A DNA stretch of 64,000 nt, taken from positions 482,011 through 546,010 of the forward strand of contig NZ_FNWC01000006.1 in the NCBI RefSeq assembly GCF_900104635.1. Direction: 5' to 3'. Shown piece after piece: positions 34,630 to 42,427 of this stretch (positions are counted from its first letter, which is position 1; every line of letters starts with the position of its first letter). A program made the position numbers and the translations under genes. The notes under the pieces were generated by a model. The model was not told the origin of the DNA, did no database searches, and saw only the letters and a program-made list of their open reading frames with translations. Source of the DNA: Coprococcus phoceensis. Its GTDB lineage: Bacteria > Bacillota > Clostridia > Lachnospirales > Lachnospiraceae.

Positions 34630-36393
34630 ATGAATTTTACCGGAGTCTATCATAAGACATCAGAGCAGATGAGCTATCCACAGAATGAAAAGGAACTTAT
34701 TATCAATCTCAAAACCGGTTACGATGTGAAACGGGTCTTCATACATTATGGAGACCCGTTTGAAGCAGGTATTCTTGGTGGAAATGAGAGATGGATTGGG
34801 AAACGAGAGGAAATCTGTTATAAGAAACGGCTGAAATATCAGATTTGGTGGACAACAACAGTTGTTCCGACTTACAAAAGATGTAAATACTATTTTGAAC
34901 TGCAGACAGAGTCAGAGGTATGGTATTATTTTGAAGATGGTTTTTTGACCGAAGAGCAGATTAATATGGATGGAAGAATGTTGCAGTGCTTTATCGTGCC
35001 GTGGATGAATCCGGCAGATATTAATCGGACACCGAAGTGGGTGAACGATACAGTATGGTATCAGATTTTTCCGGATCGTTTTTGTAATGGGACACCTGAA
35101 AGAAATACTGCAGAAATTGTTCCGTGGAGGACTGGAAAGGTGACAAATGATGAGCGTTTTGGCGGAAATCTTGCAGGGATTCGCAAAAAACTATCTTACT
35201 TAAAAGAGTTGGGAATCAATGGAATCTATTTGAATCCCATTATGGAGGCAGAGTCCAACCATAAATACGACACGACGGATTATACAAAGATCGATCCGCA
35301 TTTTGGAACGAACGAGGAGTTTGTACAGCTTGTGAAAGAAGCACACGGGCATGGAATTCGAGTGATGGTTGATGCAGTATTCAATCACAGTGGAAGCAAG
35401 TTTGTTCCGTGGCGTGATGTACAGGAATACGGAAAAGAGTCGAAGTATGCAGATTGGTTTATGGTGAACGATTGGAGCAATATTAAGAAAAAAGCAGATA
35501 CACGGGATGAAAGATTTTATTCTTTCGCATTCATCGACAATATGCCAAAACTCAATACAAACAACGAAGAAGTGATTCAATATTTCTGTGGGATCTGTGA
35601 AAATTGGATTAAAGAATTTGATGTTGATGGAATCCGATTTGATGTGGGAAATGAAGTTTCACACCGGTTTTTAAAACGAATTCGTGAGCATGTAAGAAGC
35701 ATTAAGCCAGATATCTATTTGCTGGGAGAGATATGGCATGATGCAAGTCAGTGGTTGATGGGGGATGAGTACGATTCGGTTATGAATTATCCGTTGATGA
35801 GTGGGATTCATGATTTCTTTTTGGACGAGCAGGATACCAAAGAAGATTTTGAATATATGATCAACCGATGTTATACGATGTACATGCAGCAGTGCAACAA
35901 TGTGTTATTTAATCTTTTGGATTCACATGATACCGAACGGCTTATGAACAGATTAAATAATTTGGACATTTTTTATCAACAACTTGCTGTGTTGTTTACA
36001 ATGCCGGGAAGTCCGTGTATTTACTATGGAACAGAAATTGCAATGGAAGGTGGATATGACCCGGATTGCAGAAGATGTATGCCGTGGGAGGAACTTGATA
36101 CAGTGGAAAATCAGCGGCGAATCCATGGGACGAAAACATTGATTGAACTTCGTAGAAAAGAAACGGCATTCAAAAGCCTGTATTTTCATTTCCCGGATAC
36201 TTATAAAGAGTCACGGCTTGTGGAATATGTAAAGCTAGATGATGAGGGAAATCAATTGGAGATTCTATTGAATTGTACAAAAGAGGAAGTGAAAATAGAA
36301 AGGCAGGGAGAAATCTTATTCCAACGAGGGTATGAGAATGGAAAATTGCAAAAAAATGGAACATTGATTCGAAGGATAAAAGGAGAAAAATAA
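34630..36393 (+). CDS. GH13_20-type alpha-glycosidase (neopullulanase/cyclomaltodextrinase-like)
   Basis: 587 residues. An N-terminal beta-domain of ~130 residues precedes a catalytic barrel: VWYQIFPDRFCNG, GIYLNPIMEAESNHKYDT, VDAVFNHSG, DGIRFDVGNEV (nucleophile), LGEIWHD (acid) and LLDSHDTERL. This combination of N-domain and motifs is that of maltogenic amylase-like intracellular enzymes. It acts on cyclodextrins, pullulan or short dextrins; which one cannot be read from sequence. Its stop is immediately followed by the next start. Confidence 0.88.
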   Translation: MNFTGVYHKTSEQMSYPQNEKELIINLKTGYDVKRVFIHYGDPFEAGILGGNERWIGKREEICYKKRLKYQIWWTTTVVPTYKRCKYYFELQTESEVWYYFEDGFLTEEQINMDGRMLQCFIVPWMNPADINRTPKWVNDTVWYQIFPDRFCNGTPERNTAEIVPWRTGKVTNDERFGGNLAGIRKKLSYLKELGINGIYLNPIMEAESNHKYDTTDYTKIDPHFGTNEEFVQLVKEAHGHGIRVMVDAVFNHSGSKFVPWRDVQEYGKESKYADWFMVNDWSNIKKKADTRDERFYSFAFIDNMPKLNTNNEEVIQYFCGICENWIKEFDVDGIRFDVGNEVSHRFLKRIREHVRSIKPDIYLLGEIWHDASQWLMGDEYDSVMNYPLMSGIHDFFLDEQDTKEDFEYMINRCYTMYMQQCNNVLFNLLDSHDTERLMNRLNNLDIFYQQLAVLFTMPGSPCIYYGTEIAMEGGYDPDCRRCMPWEELDTVENQRRIHGTKTLIELRRKETAFKSLYFHFPDTYKESRLVEYVKLDDEGNQLEILLNCTKEEVKIERQGEILFQRGYENGKLQKNGTLIRRIKGEK

Positions 36394-36394
36394 T

Positions 36395-38023
36395 ATGGAA
36401 GAACAGAAGAAATGGTGGCGAAATGCGGTCGTATATCAGATTTATCCGAGAAGTTTTCAGGACAGTAATGGAGACGGAATTGGGGATATTCAAGGAATTA
36501 TCGACAGACTGGATTATTTGAAGAAGCTTGGAATTGATGCAATTTGGCTGTCTCCGGTCTGCCGTTCACCGCAGGATGACAATGGGTATGATATTTCAGA
36601 CTATCAGGATATCGATCCGATGTTTGGAAATATGAATGATATGGAACGTTTGATCGCAGAAGCAAAAAAATGCAATATTCGCATTATGATCGACCTTGTG
36701 CTGAATCATTCTTCAGATGAACACAGATGGTTTCAGGAGGCAAAAAAAGGTAAAGACAATCCATATCATGATTACTATGTGTGGCGTGATGGGGAAGAAG
36801 GAGTTCTTCCGAATGATATGGGCTCAGTGTTTGGAGGTCCGGCATGGGAGTGGGTTCCGGAATTAAAACAATATTATTTTCATCAGTTTTCCGTGAAACA
36901 GCCGGATTTAAATTGGGAAAATCCAAAACTTAGAAAAGAAATTTATGATATGATTTTGTGGTGGATGGAAAAAGGCGCAGGCGGTTTCAGGCTGGATGTC
37001 ATCGACCAGATTGCAAAAGAACCAGATCAGAAAATTACAAATAATGGTCCAAGACTTCATGAATTTATCCGAGAACTGAGTAAAGAGACATTTCAAAAGG
37101 GCGACCTGATCACAGTAGGGGAAGCTTGGGGAGCAGACACGGAACGTGCAAAATTATACAGCAATCCGGATGGAAGTGAGTTTTCAATGGTATTTCAGTT
37201 TGAGCATATGATGTTAGATCAGGAGGCAGGGAAAGAAAAGTGGGATTTTTGTCCGTTGCCATTTGTAAAACTCAAACAAAATTTGGCAAAATGGCAGACA
37301 GCGCTTTTTGAATGTGGCTGGAACAGCCTGTTTTGGAATAATCATGACCTTCCGAGAATCGTGTCCAGATGGGGAAATGATAAAGAATACCGTGTGGAAT
37401 CGGCAAAGATGCTTGCGACGGTCTTACATGGAATGCAGGGAACACCTTACATTTATCAGGGGGAAGAACTCGGAATGACCAATGTAAGGTTTGAAAGTAT
37501 CGACCAATATCAAGATATTGAAATCCGCAACATGTATAAGGAGCGTCTCCAAAAAGGATATTCAGAGGCGGAAATCATGGAATCTATCTATACAAAGGGA
37601 CGTGACAATGCAAGAACACCGATGCAATGGGACGACAGTGTAAATGCGGGATTTACAACAGGGATACCGTGGATGGAGGTAAATCCGAATTATACGGAAA
37701 TCAATGCAGAAAAAGCATTAGAAAACGAAAATTCAGTATTCTATTATTACCAGAAATTGATTCAACTTCGAAAAGAATATGATATTTTTGCGGAAGGTGA
37801 TTTTCGGCTGCTTTTGGAAGAAGATGAGAATATTTTCGCTTATGTAAGAGAATATCAAGGGAAACAGATGCTTGTAGTGGCAAACTTTACAGAGAACACA
37901 GTTCCGTGTACACTGCTAAAAGAATGGCAGGATGGAGAGGTATTGATTTGCAATTATTCGGAAGATGGTGAGGAAGGTATGCTTCGCCCATATGAAAGTG
38001 CCATTTATCTGTGCGGTTTCTGA
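36395..38023 (+). CDS. GH13_31 alpha-glucosidase (oligo-1,6-glucosidase-like)
   Basis: 542 residues. AVVYQIYPRSFQDSNGDGIGD, LSPVCRSPQDDNGYDISDY, LVLNHSSDEHRWFQ, GGFRLDVIDQIAKEPD (nucleophile Asp), VGEAWGA (acid Glu) and FWNNHDLPRIVSRWGND define subfamily 31. The V-I-D after the nucleophile points to alpha-1,6 activity (isomaltase/dextran glucosidase type) more than alpha-1,4, though exceptions exist. Last gene of the operon; it starts two bases after the preceding stop. A T-rich tract (38043-38058) follows, with only a weak hairpin. Confidence 0.9.
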   Translation: MEEQKKWWRNAVVYQIYPRSFQDSNGDGIGDIQGIIDRLDYLKKLGIDAIWLSPVCRSPQDDNGYDISDYQDIDPMFGNMNDMERLIAEAKKCNIRIMIDLVLNHSSDEHRWFQEAKKGKDNPYHDYYVWRDGEEGVLPNDMGSVFGGPAWEWVPELKQYYFHQFSVKQPDLNWENPKLRKEIYDMILWWMEKGAGGFRLDVIDQIAKEPDQKITNNGPRLHEFIRELSKETFQKGDLITVGEAWGADTERAKLYSNPDGSEFSMVFQFEHMMLDQEAGKEKWDFCPLPFVKLKQNLAKWQTALFECGWNSLFWNNHDLPRIVSRWGNDKEYRVESAKMLATVLHGMQGTPYIYQGEELGMTNVRFESIDQYQDIEIRNMYKERLQKGYSEAEIMESIYTKGRDNARTPMQWDDSVNAGFTTGIPWMEVNPNYTEINAEKALENENSVFYYYQKLIQLRKEYDIFAEGDFRLLLEEDENIFAYVREYQGKQMLVVANFTENTVPCTLLKEWQDGEVLICNYSEDGEEGMLRPYESAIYLCGF

Positions 38024-38097
38024 CATTATTGTAAGATTAGATAATTTTTCTTTTTTTTCCATGTGGAAGCCTTTATAATGGGAATGAGGTGAAACAG

Positions 38098-38778
38098 ATG
38101 GAAGGAAAGATAACAGTCTTTATAGTGGAAGATGATGAAGCATTGGCAAAAGAACTGGAAAGTTATCTGATGCGATGGAATTATGATGCGGTTGTGGCAA
38201 AAGAGTTTGAGAGGATCAGTGAAGAATTTCAAGATTGCAGACCGCATATTGTATTGCTGGATGTGAATCTTCCTTATTATGATGGGTTTTATTGGTGCAG
38301 GAAAATTCGGGAACGCTCAGAGGTTCCGATTGTGTTCGTGAGTAGCAGAAGCGATGATGCAGACAAAATAATGGGAATTGCACAAGGGGGCGACGATTAT
38401 ATCGAAAAACCATTTCATTTGGAGCTTTTGAGGGCAAAAGTTGATGCAGTATTACGGCGGGCGTATGAATATAAAGTAAAAGATAAAATTTGTGTTTTGA
38501 AGGATCTTTACTATGATGTGGACAGCCAGACGTTATTGTTTCAATCTGAAAAAATAGAATTGACCAAGATGGAGAACAGGATTCTTGTAAAATTGCTGGA
38601 GGAAAAAAGCAAGGTTGTGACCAGAGAAGAACTGATGATGGAGCTGTGGAGTACGGATGAGTATGTGTCTGATGGAACTTTGACGACTATTGTAAGCCGT
38701 CTTCGTGCGAAACTCAAAGCCAATTGTAATGATGATGTGATACACACAAAAAAGGGAGTGGGGTATTTTATCGAATGA
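38098..38778 (+). CDS. OmpR-family response regulator (BceR-like)
   Basis: ATG 38098 (MEGKITVFIVEDDEAL) with GAGGTGA upstream; 226 residues. Receiver domain with acidic EDDE, phospho-site Asp in IVLLDVNLPYYDGF and conserved Lys in YIEKPF; winged helix at the C-terminus (TKMENRILVKLLEEKSKVVTREELM, SDGTLTTIVSRLRAKL). It overlaps the kinase gene by four bases. The operator upstream of the transporter promoter is its likely target. Confidence 0.93.
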   Translation: MEGKITVFIVEDDEALAKELESYLMRWNYDAVVAKEFERISEEFQDCRPHIVLLDVNLPYYDGFYWCRKIRERSEVPIVFVSSRSDDADKIMGIAQGGDDYIEKPFHLELLRAKVDAVLRRAYEYKVKDKICVLKDLYYDVDSQTLLFQSEKIELTKMENRILVKLLEEKSKVVTREELMMELWSTDEYVSDGTLTTIVSRLRAKLKANCNDDVIHTKKGVGYFIE

Positions 38779-39764
38779 TGTGGTATTTGAAAAAGAATCG
38801 AAAGATGTTCCTTCTGCTTTTGACTGTCATTCTTGCATACAACTTATATTTTGGTCTGCTTTTTGCAGATGTAGATAGAGAGAATCTTTTTTATCTGGAT
38901 ATGTTAATTGGAATTGCATTGATAAGTTTTGTCATCATAGATTATAGGCAGCAGGCGCAAAAAAGGCGACAAGTTGAGGAACTGCTTGAGGTGGAGGATG
39001 TTATTTATTCGGAGCTTTCGGAGTTTGAAAACAGAGAAATTGTGATTCATGATGTGGAGGTTCTGAAAGGACAGCTGGATGAGCTGTTTGAAATGAATTG
39101 CAATCTGCAGGATTACATTACAAAATGGTGTCATGAGGTGAAGCTGCCTCTTGCTGCCCTGCTTTTGATGAATGAAAAAATTGAGGATAGTGTACAGAAA
39201 AAGGCGATGAAGGAGCAATTGGAGCGAATCCGTCAGCTGTTGAACGGAGCGCTGATTGGAAGTCGTGTACAAAGTACGATGTACGATTTGCAGATCGGAA
39301 AGACAAGTTTGAGTCAATGTGTGCGTGCCTCTGTTAAAAACAATCAGTTTTTCCTGATTCAGAATCGGTTTGAGATGGAAGTGTCGGTGCCTGAACTTAC
39401 AGTGTACACAGATAAAGAGTGGTTGATTTATGTCCTGGATCAGATTATCGGTAATGCAATCAAGTATACATCCGAATGTCCGAGACTTTCTATCTGGGGA
39501 GAGTCAGAGGAGGATGTGACACGGCTTTATATAGAAGACAATGGTGAAGGAATCAAGGATTGTGATTTGAAAAATGTATTTGAGAAGGGCTTTACCGGAA
39601 GTAACCATCATAACGGAAAATATAAATCTACCGGAATGGGTTTATATTTGGCGCATTTGATTATGAAAAAACTTGGACATACGATTACGGTGGAGAGTGA
39701 ATTTGGCTGTTTCACGAGAGTGATCCTGGGCTTTCGGGATAACAGAGACTATTTTCAGCTCTGA
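38775..39764 (+). CDS. sensor histidine kinase (BceS-like, intramembrane-sensing)
   Basis: 329 residues. Two membrane segments near the N-terminus (about 11-30 and 38-55) with only a few residues outside between them, so it cannot bind a ligand itself; kinases of this type sense flux through the partner transporter. The H-box is KWCHEVKLPLAALL; N-box DQIIGNAIKYT; G1 EDNGEGIKD and G2 STGMGLYLA. Genes for the expected BceAB partner lie 1.9 kb downstream, past an inserted IS. Confidence 0.92.
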   Translation: MMWYLKKNRKMFLLLLTVILAYNLYFGLLFADVDRENLFYLDMLIGIALISFVIIDYRQQAQKRRQVEELLEVEDVIYSELSEFENREIVIHDVEVLKGQLDELFEMNCNLQDYITKWCHEVKLPLAALLLMNEKIEDSVQKKAMKEQLERIRQLLNGALIGSRVQSTMYDLQIGKTSLSQCVRASVKNNQFFLIQNRFEMEVSVPELTVYTDKEWLIYVLDQIIGNAIKYTSECPRLSIWGESEEDVTRLYIEDNGEGIKDCDLKNVFEKGFTGSNHHNGKYKSTGMGLYLAHLIMKKLGHTITVESEFGCFTRVILGFRDNRDYFQL

Positions 39765-39804
39765 CATTACAATTTTTGTAATGTTGGGGCTGTTTTTGTA
39801 ATGT
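39764..39804 (+). promoter_or_regulatory. response-regulator binding region upstream of the transporter promoter
   Basis: ACATTAC (39764-39770) and GTAATGT (39778-39784) form a perfect 7-bp inverted repeat with a seven-base centre. TTTTTGTAATGT repeats exactly 20 bp later (39773 and 39793), two helical turns, ending nine bases before the -35 box. This spacing is what a BceR/OmpR-type activator needs. Confidence 0.7.
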
Positions 39805-39812
39805 GGATGTAA

Positions 39813-39841
39813 GGACAAATGAGCAGAACTTTTCGTATAAT
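39813..39841 (+). promoter_or_regulatory. original promoter of the BceAB-like transporter
   Basis: GGACAA (39813-39818) and TATAAT (39836-39841), 17 bp apart. The poor -35 suits an activator-dependent promoter. The IS begins five bases after the -10 box. Confidence 0.7.
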
Positions 39842-39846
39842 ATTGC

Positions 39847-41645
39847 ATAATCTCTCGGAATCCTGAGTGATTATTATCGGCAACAGCCGAAATGCGTACT
39901 TTGAAAAGTAAATATGATTCGGAACAGAAAAAAGAACATGGAAAACAGACATAACTGTCGCTATGCCTGAAAAATAGTGTATAATGATCAAAGGATTATG
40001 CCACATTTAAAATCAACTTTGCGAGGGTGGATTCAAAGGGCAAATCCCAAGCATCCAAATGCTGAAGCATGAGGATGTGATACAGGCGGCAGTACCACAT
40101 CTTAGTTGAGCGGTGTCTGCCGCTTTCTAATTGAAAGTCTATTTTCTCACGTTTATTCGAACGTTCTGCTGAAGTTCTGGCATTGTATTCTAACTTCCAT
40201 TGTTCACTGTCACGAGGCGGGAAATTGATCAGCCTTGGATTATCTTTCATTGCAAGATGAACGGTGCGCCCATATTTGGAGTCTGAGCAGGGAGTGCTAC
40301 AAGAACATCCGTATTTACGGCTGGCAAGCGGACAACGGAATTTTAACCGTGCCTTTGAAGGCTCAGAACCGTCATGATTCATTTTTCGTCCTGCTTTGCA
40401 GATAGGGACACCATCTTTTCCAATGGTAAAATCATCTTTGTATTTCATGCTGATTCCCCGCTTTTCGTTTAAATCAATGAAAGGCTGAATATCATTCTTG
40501 CGACAGTATAAGTAATAAGACATGGCATCATGAGCGGAATCTAAAAGCCATTTTCTGACATGAAAATCAGGAAGAAAAGCTTTGAAACGAAAGTAAGCTT
40601 CCAAAAACCCATGAGAATCATGCTTTGATGCAGGATTGAATAAAGGAAATAAAGGCAGGTCGCTTTCTGAGTTCGCTGCAACCAATATATATAAGTGGTA
40701 GCCATGGTAAAAGCATTCTCTGGAAGAATCATAACCGATGTCACAGTCAGGCTGGGAAAAGTAACGGTCACAATGACAGGAAGTAATTCCATTTTTGGAA
40801 CATTCGCAAATACGGTGCTTCCGTTCGCGTGCAGATGTTGTAACAGGCATTCCATCGCCGGCAATGGAAAGATTGGAGATATCAATCAATCCTTTGGATA
40901 TGGAGACCGATAAAAATTCATGATCATAAATCTTGAAAAGAGAAGCATAAGGCTGTTCATCTATGGAAAAAGAAGAATGTTCCATAGATTGGAAAAGTTG
41001 TTCAACTGTGACTTTTTCAATGGGTTCTGCCTTATCGCCTTTTTGTTTTGGTTTTTTGACCTTCTTCTTTTTTACAGGATGGATATGAGGAGAAAGATTA
41101 TCAGAATCAGAATCCCAAAGCCTGTCAAGGAAGTCATAGAAGGTGCCGACACCGGGAGTATCACCAAACTGGAATCCGCTGAGGATTGCATAGAGTGGAT
41201 TTATCTTCAATTGAGCAGCCCAATCGGTAAGGGAATGGACTTTAAAATCAATGGAAAGAAGATAAGAACGTTGCATACAGGAAGGAGTCCTTGGTTTTGG
41301 ACCAAAGACAGAGTATTTGCTGCGGAGCAGTTCATCGGTATAAGAAAGATCGAGATTCCAGAAACGTTCGATGATGTCCCATGTTGATTTAGCAAAAACA
41401 GTGGGATCCGGATAATATTTACGAAGGTTTTCGAGTACAAAAGTTTGATAGGCGGTATGACCGCCGGAATTAACAGGTAACATAAAAATCGCCCTCCAGT
41501 CGATGAAAATAAAATATATTCAATCGGCTTCGCCGCAAATTTTGAGCGATTTGTCAAGACTTTTTGGGCAAAAAAGGGGGGGATTTTAATAAAAAAGGAA
41601 TCTGCAAGCCTTGATTTTACTGAGCTAAAGATTCCGAGAGATTAT
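39847..41645. mobile_element. complete insertion sequence, 1,799 bp, with 16-bp terminal inverted repeats
   Basis: The left end starts ATAATCTCTCGGAATC (39847-39862) and the right end finishes with the exact reverse complement (41630-41645). The 4-bp sequence TTGC flanks both ends (39843-39846 and 41646-41649) as a target-site duplication. One transposase gene on the minus strand fills most of it. Length, 4-bp duplication and the single long DDE-type gene suit the IS5/IS1182 group, but I cannot assign the family with certainty. The exact repeats and intact gene suggest a recent insertion. Confidence 0.9.
39996..41483 (-). CDS. transposase of the inserted element
   Basis: 495 residues; GGAGGG lies eight bases before the ATG. 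The N-terminal ~115 residues (YYPDPTVFAKSTWDIIERFWNLD, SYLLSIDFKVHSLTDWAAQL) resemble the helical domain before the catalytic core in IS1182-like enzymes. Possible DDE residues: SIAGDGMPV (Asp), WLLDSAHDAMSYY (Asp) and a late Glu near WKLEYNARTSAERSN, which matches the Y-x-R-x-x-x-E-x-x-N-K block of IS4/IS5/IS1182 transposases. A Cys-rich insert (CECSKNGITSCHC; CSCSTPC) may bind zinc. The reading frame is intact. Confidence 0.85.
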   Translation of the reverse strand: MLPVNSGGHTAYQTFVLENLRKYYPDPTVFAKSTWDIIERFWNLDLSYTDELLRSKYSVFGPKPRTPSCMQRSYLLSIDFKVHSLTDWAAQLKINPLYAILSGFQFGDTPGVGTFYDFLDRLWDSDSDNLSPHIHPVKKKKVKKPKQKGDKAEPIEKVTVEQLFQSMEHSSFSIDEQPYASLFKIYDHEFLSVSISKGLIDISNLSIAGDGMPVTTSARERKHRICECSKNGITSCHCDRYFSQPDCDIGYDSSRECFYHGYHLYILVAANSESDLPLFPLFNPASKHDSHGFLEAYFRFKAFLPDFHVRKWLLDSAHDAMSYYLYCRKNDIQPFIDLNEKRGISMKYKDDFTIGKDGVPICKAGRKMNHDGSEPSKARLKFRCPLASRKYGCSCSTPCSDSKYGRTVHLAMKDNPRLINFPPRDSEQWKLEYNARTSAERSNKREKIDFQLESGRHRSTKMWYCRLYHILMLQHLDAWDLPFESTLAKLILNVA

Positions 41646-41668
41646 TTGCTTGTAAAGGAGGATGAAAT

Positions 41669-42427
41669 ATGGAAGGTAAAGTATTAGAAGTAAACAATCT
41701 GACAAAGACATATGGCTCGAAAGGTTTTCAGACAAAGGTGTTGAAGGGAATCAGTCTCAGCATATGTGAGCGTGATTTTATTGCGATTATGGGACCGAGT
41801 GGCTCCGGAAAAACAACGCTTTTGAATATGCTGTCGACCATTGATAAGCCGACGCATGGTTCGGTGATCTTAGATGGAAAGGACATTACAAAAATTCACA
41901 ATAAAGAGTTATCTAAGATACGGCGGGATAAGGTGGGATTTATTTTTCAGGATTATAATCTGTTAGACACGATGAGTCTTCAGGATAACATTGCACTGCC
42001 ATTGTCATTGAATGGAGTTCCTGCATCAGAATGTATTGCACGGACAAGGCAGATGGGGGCGATGTTTGGATTGAAAGAGCATTTGGAGAAATATCCGTAT
42101 CAATTGTCAGGAGGGCAAAAACAAAGAGGGGCAGCGTGCCGGGCGTTGATTACAAATCCCAAAATCCTTTTTGCAGACGAACCGACAGGGGCGTTGGATT
42201 CGAGATCGAGTAAAGAGCTGCTAGAATGTCTGCGTGCTGTGAACGAGAAGGAAAAGGCGGCTATTTTGATGGTTACACACGATGCGTTTACAGCCTCTTA
42301 TGCGAAAGAAGTTTATATTCTAAGCGATGGTGTCATTAAATGTAAGATTAACCGGGGAAAAGACAGAAAAGAATTCTACGACCGTATCATTGATATGCAG
42401 GCGTCTATGGGAGGGGATTTTTCATGA
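41669..42427 (+). CDS. BceA-like ABC transporter ATP-binding protein
   Basis: 252 residues. Walker A GPSGSGKTT, signature [10 protein letters not shown], Walker B ILFADEPTGALD and H-loop MVTHDAF, typical of the MacB/LolD/BceA group. AAAGGAGG precedes the ATG but the promoter that belonged to it now lies beyond the IS. Overlaps the permease start by four bases. With the permease it probably protects against peptide antibiotics such as bacitracin-like or lantibiotic compounds (inferred from family and from the adjacent two-component pair). Confidence 0.92.
   Translation: MEGKVLEVNNLTKTYGSKGFQTKVLKGISLSICERDFIAIMGPSGSGKTTLLNMLSTIDKPTHGSVILDGKDITKIHNKELSKIRRDKVGFIFQDYNLLDTMSLQDNIALPLSLNGVPASECIARTRQMGAMFGLKEHLEKYPYQLSGGQKQRGAACRALITNPKILFADEPTGALDSRSSKELLECLRAVNEKEKAAILMVTHDAFTASYAKEVYILSDGVIKCKINRGKDRKEFYDRIIDMQASMGGDFS

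Noticed and set aside
40695-41387. Plus-strand open frames inside the IS
   Set aside because: They are antisense shadows of the transposase, which has the ribosome binding site and recognisable sequence.
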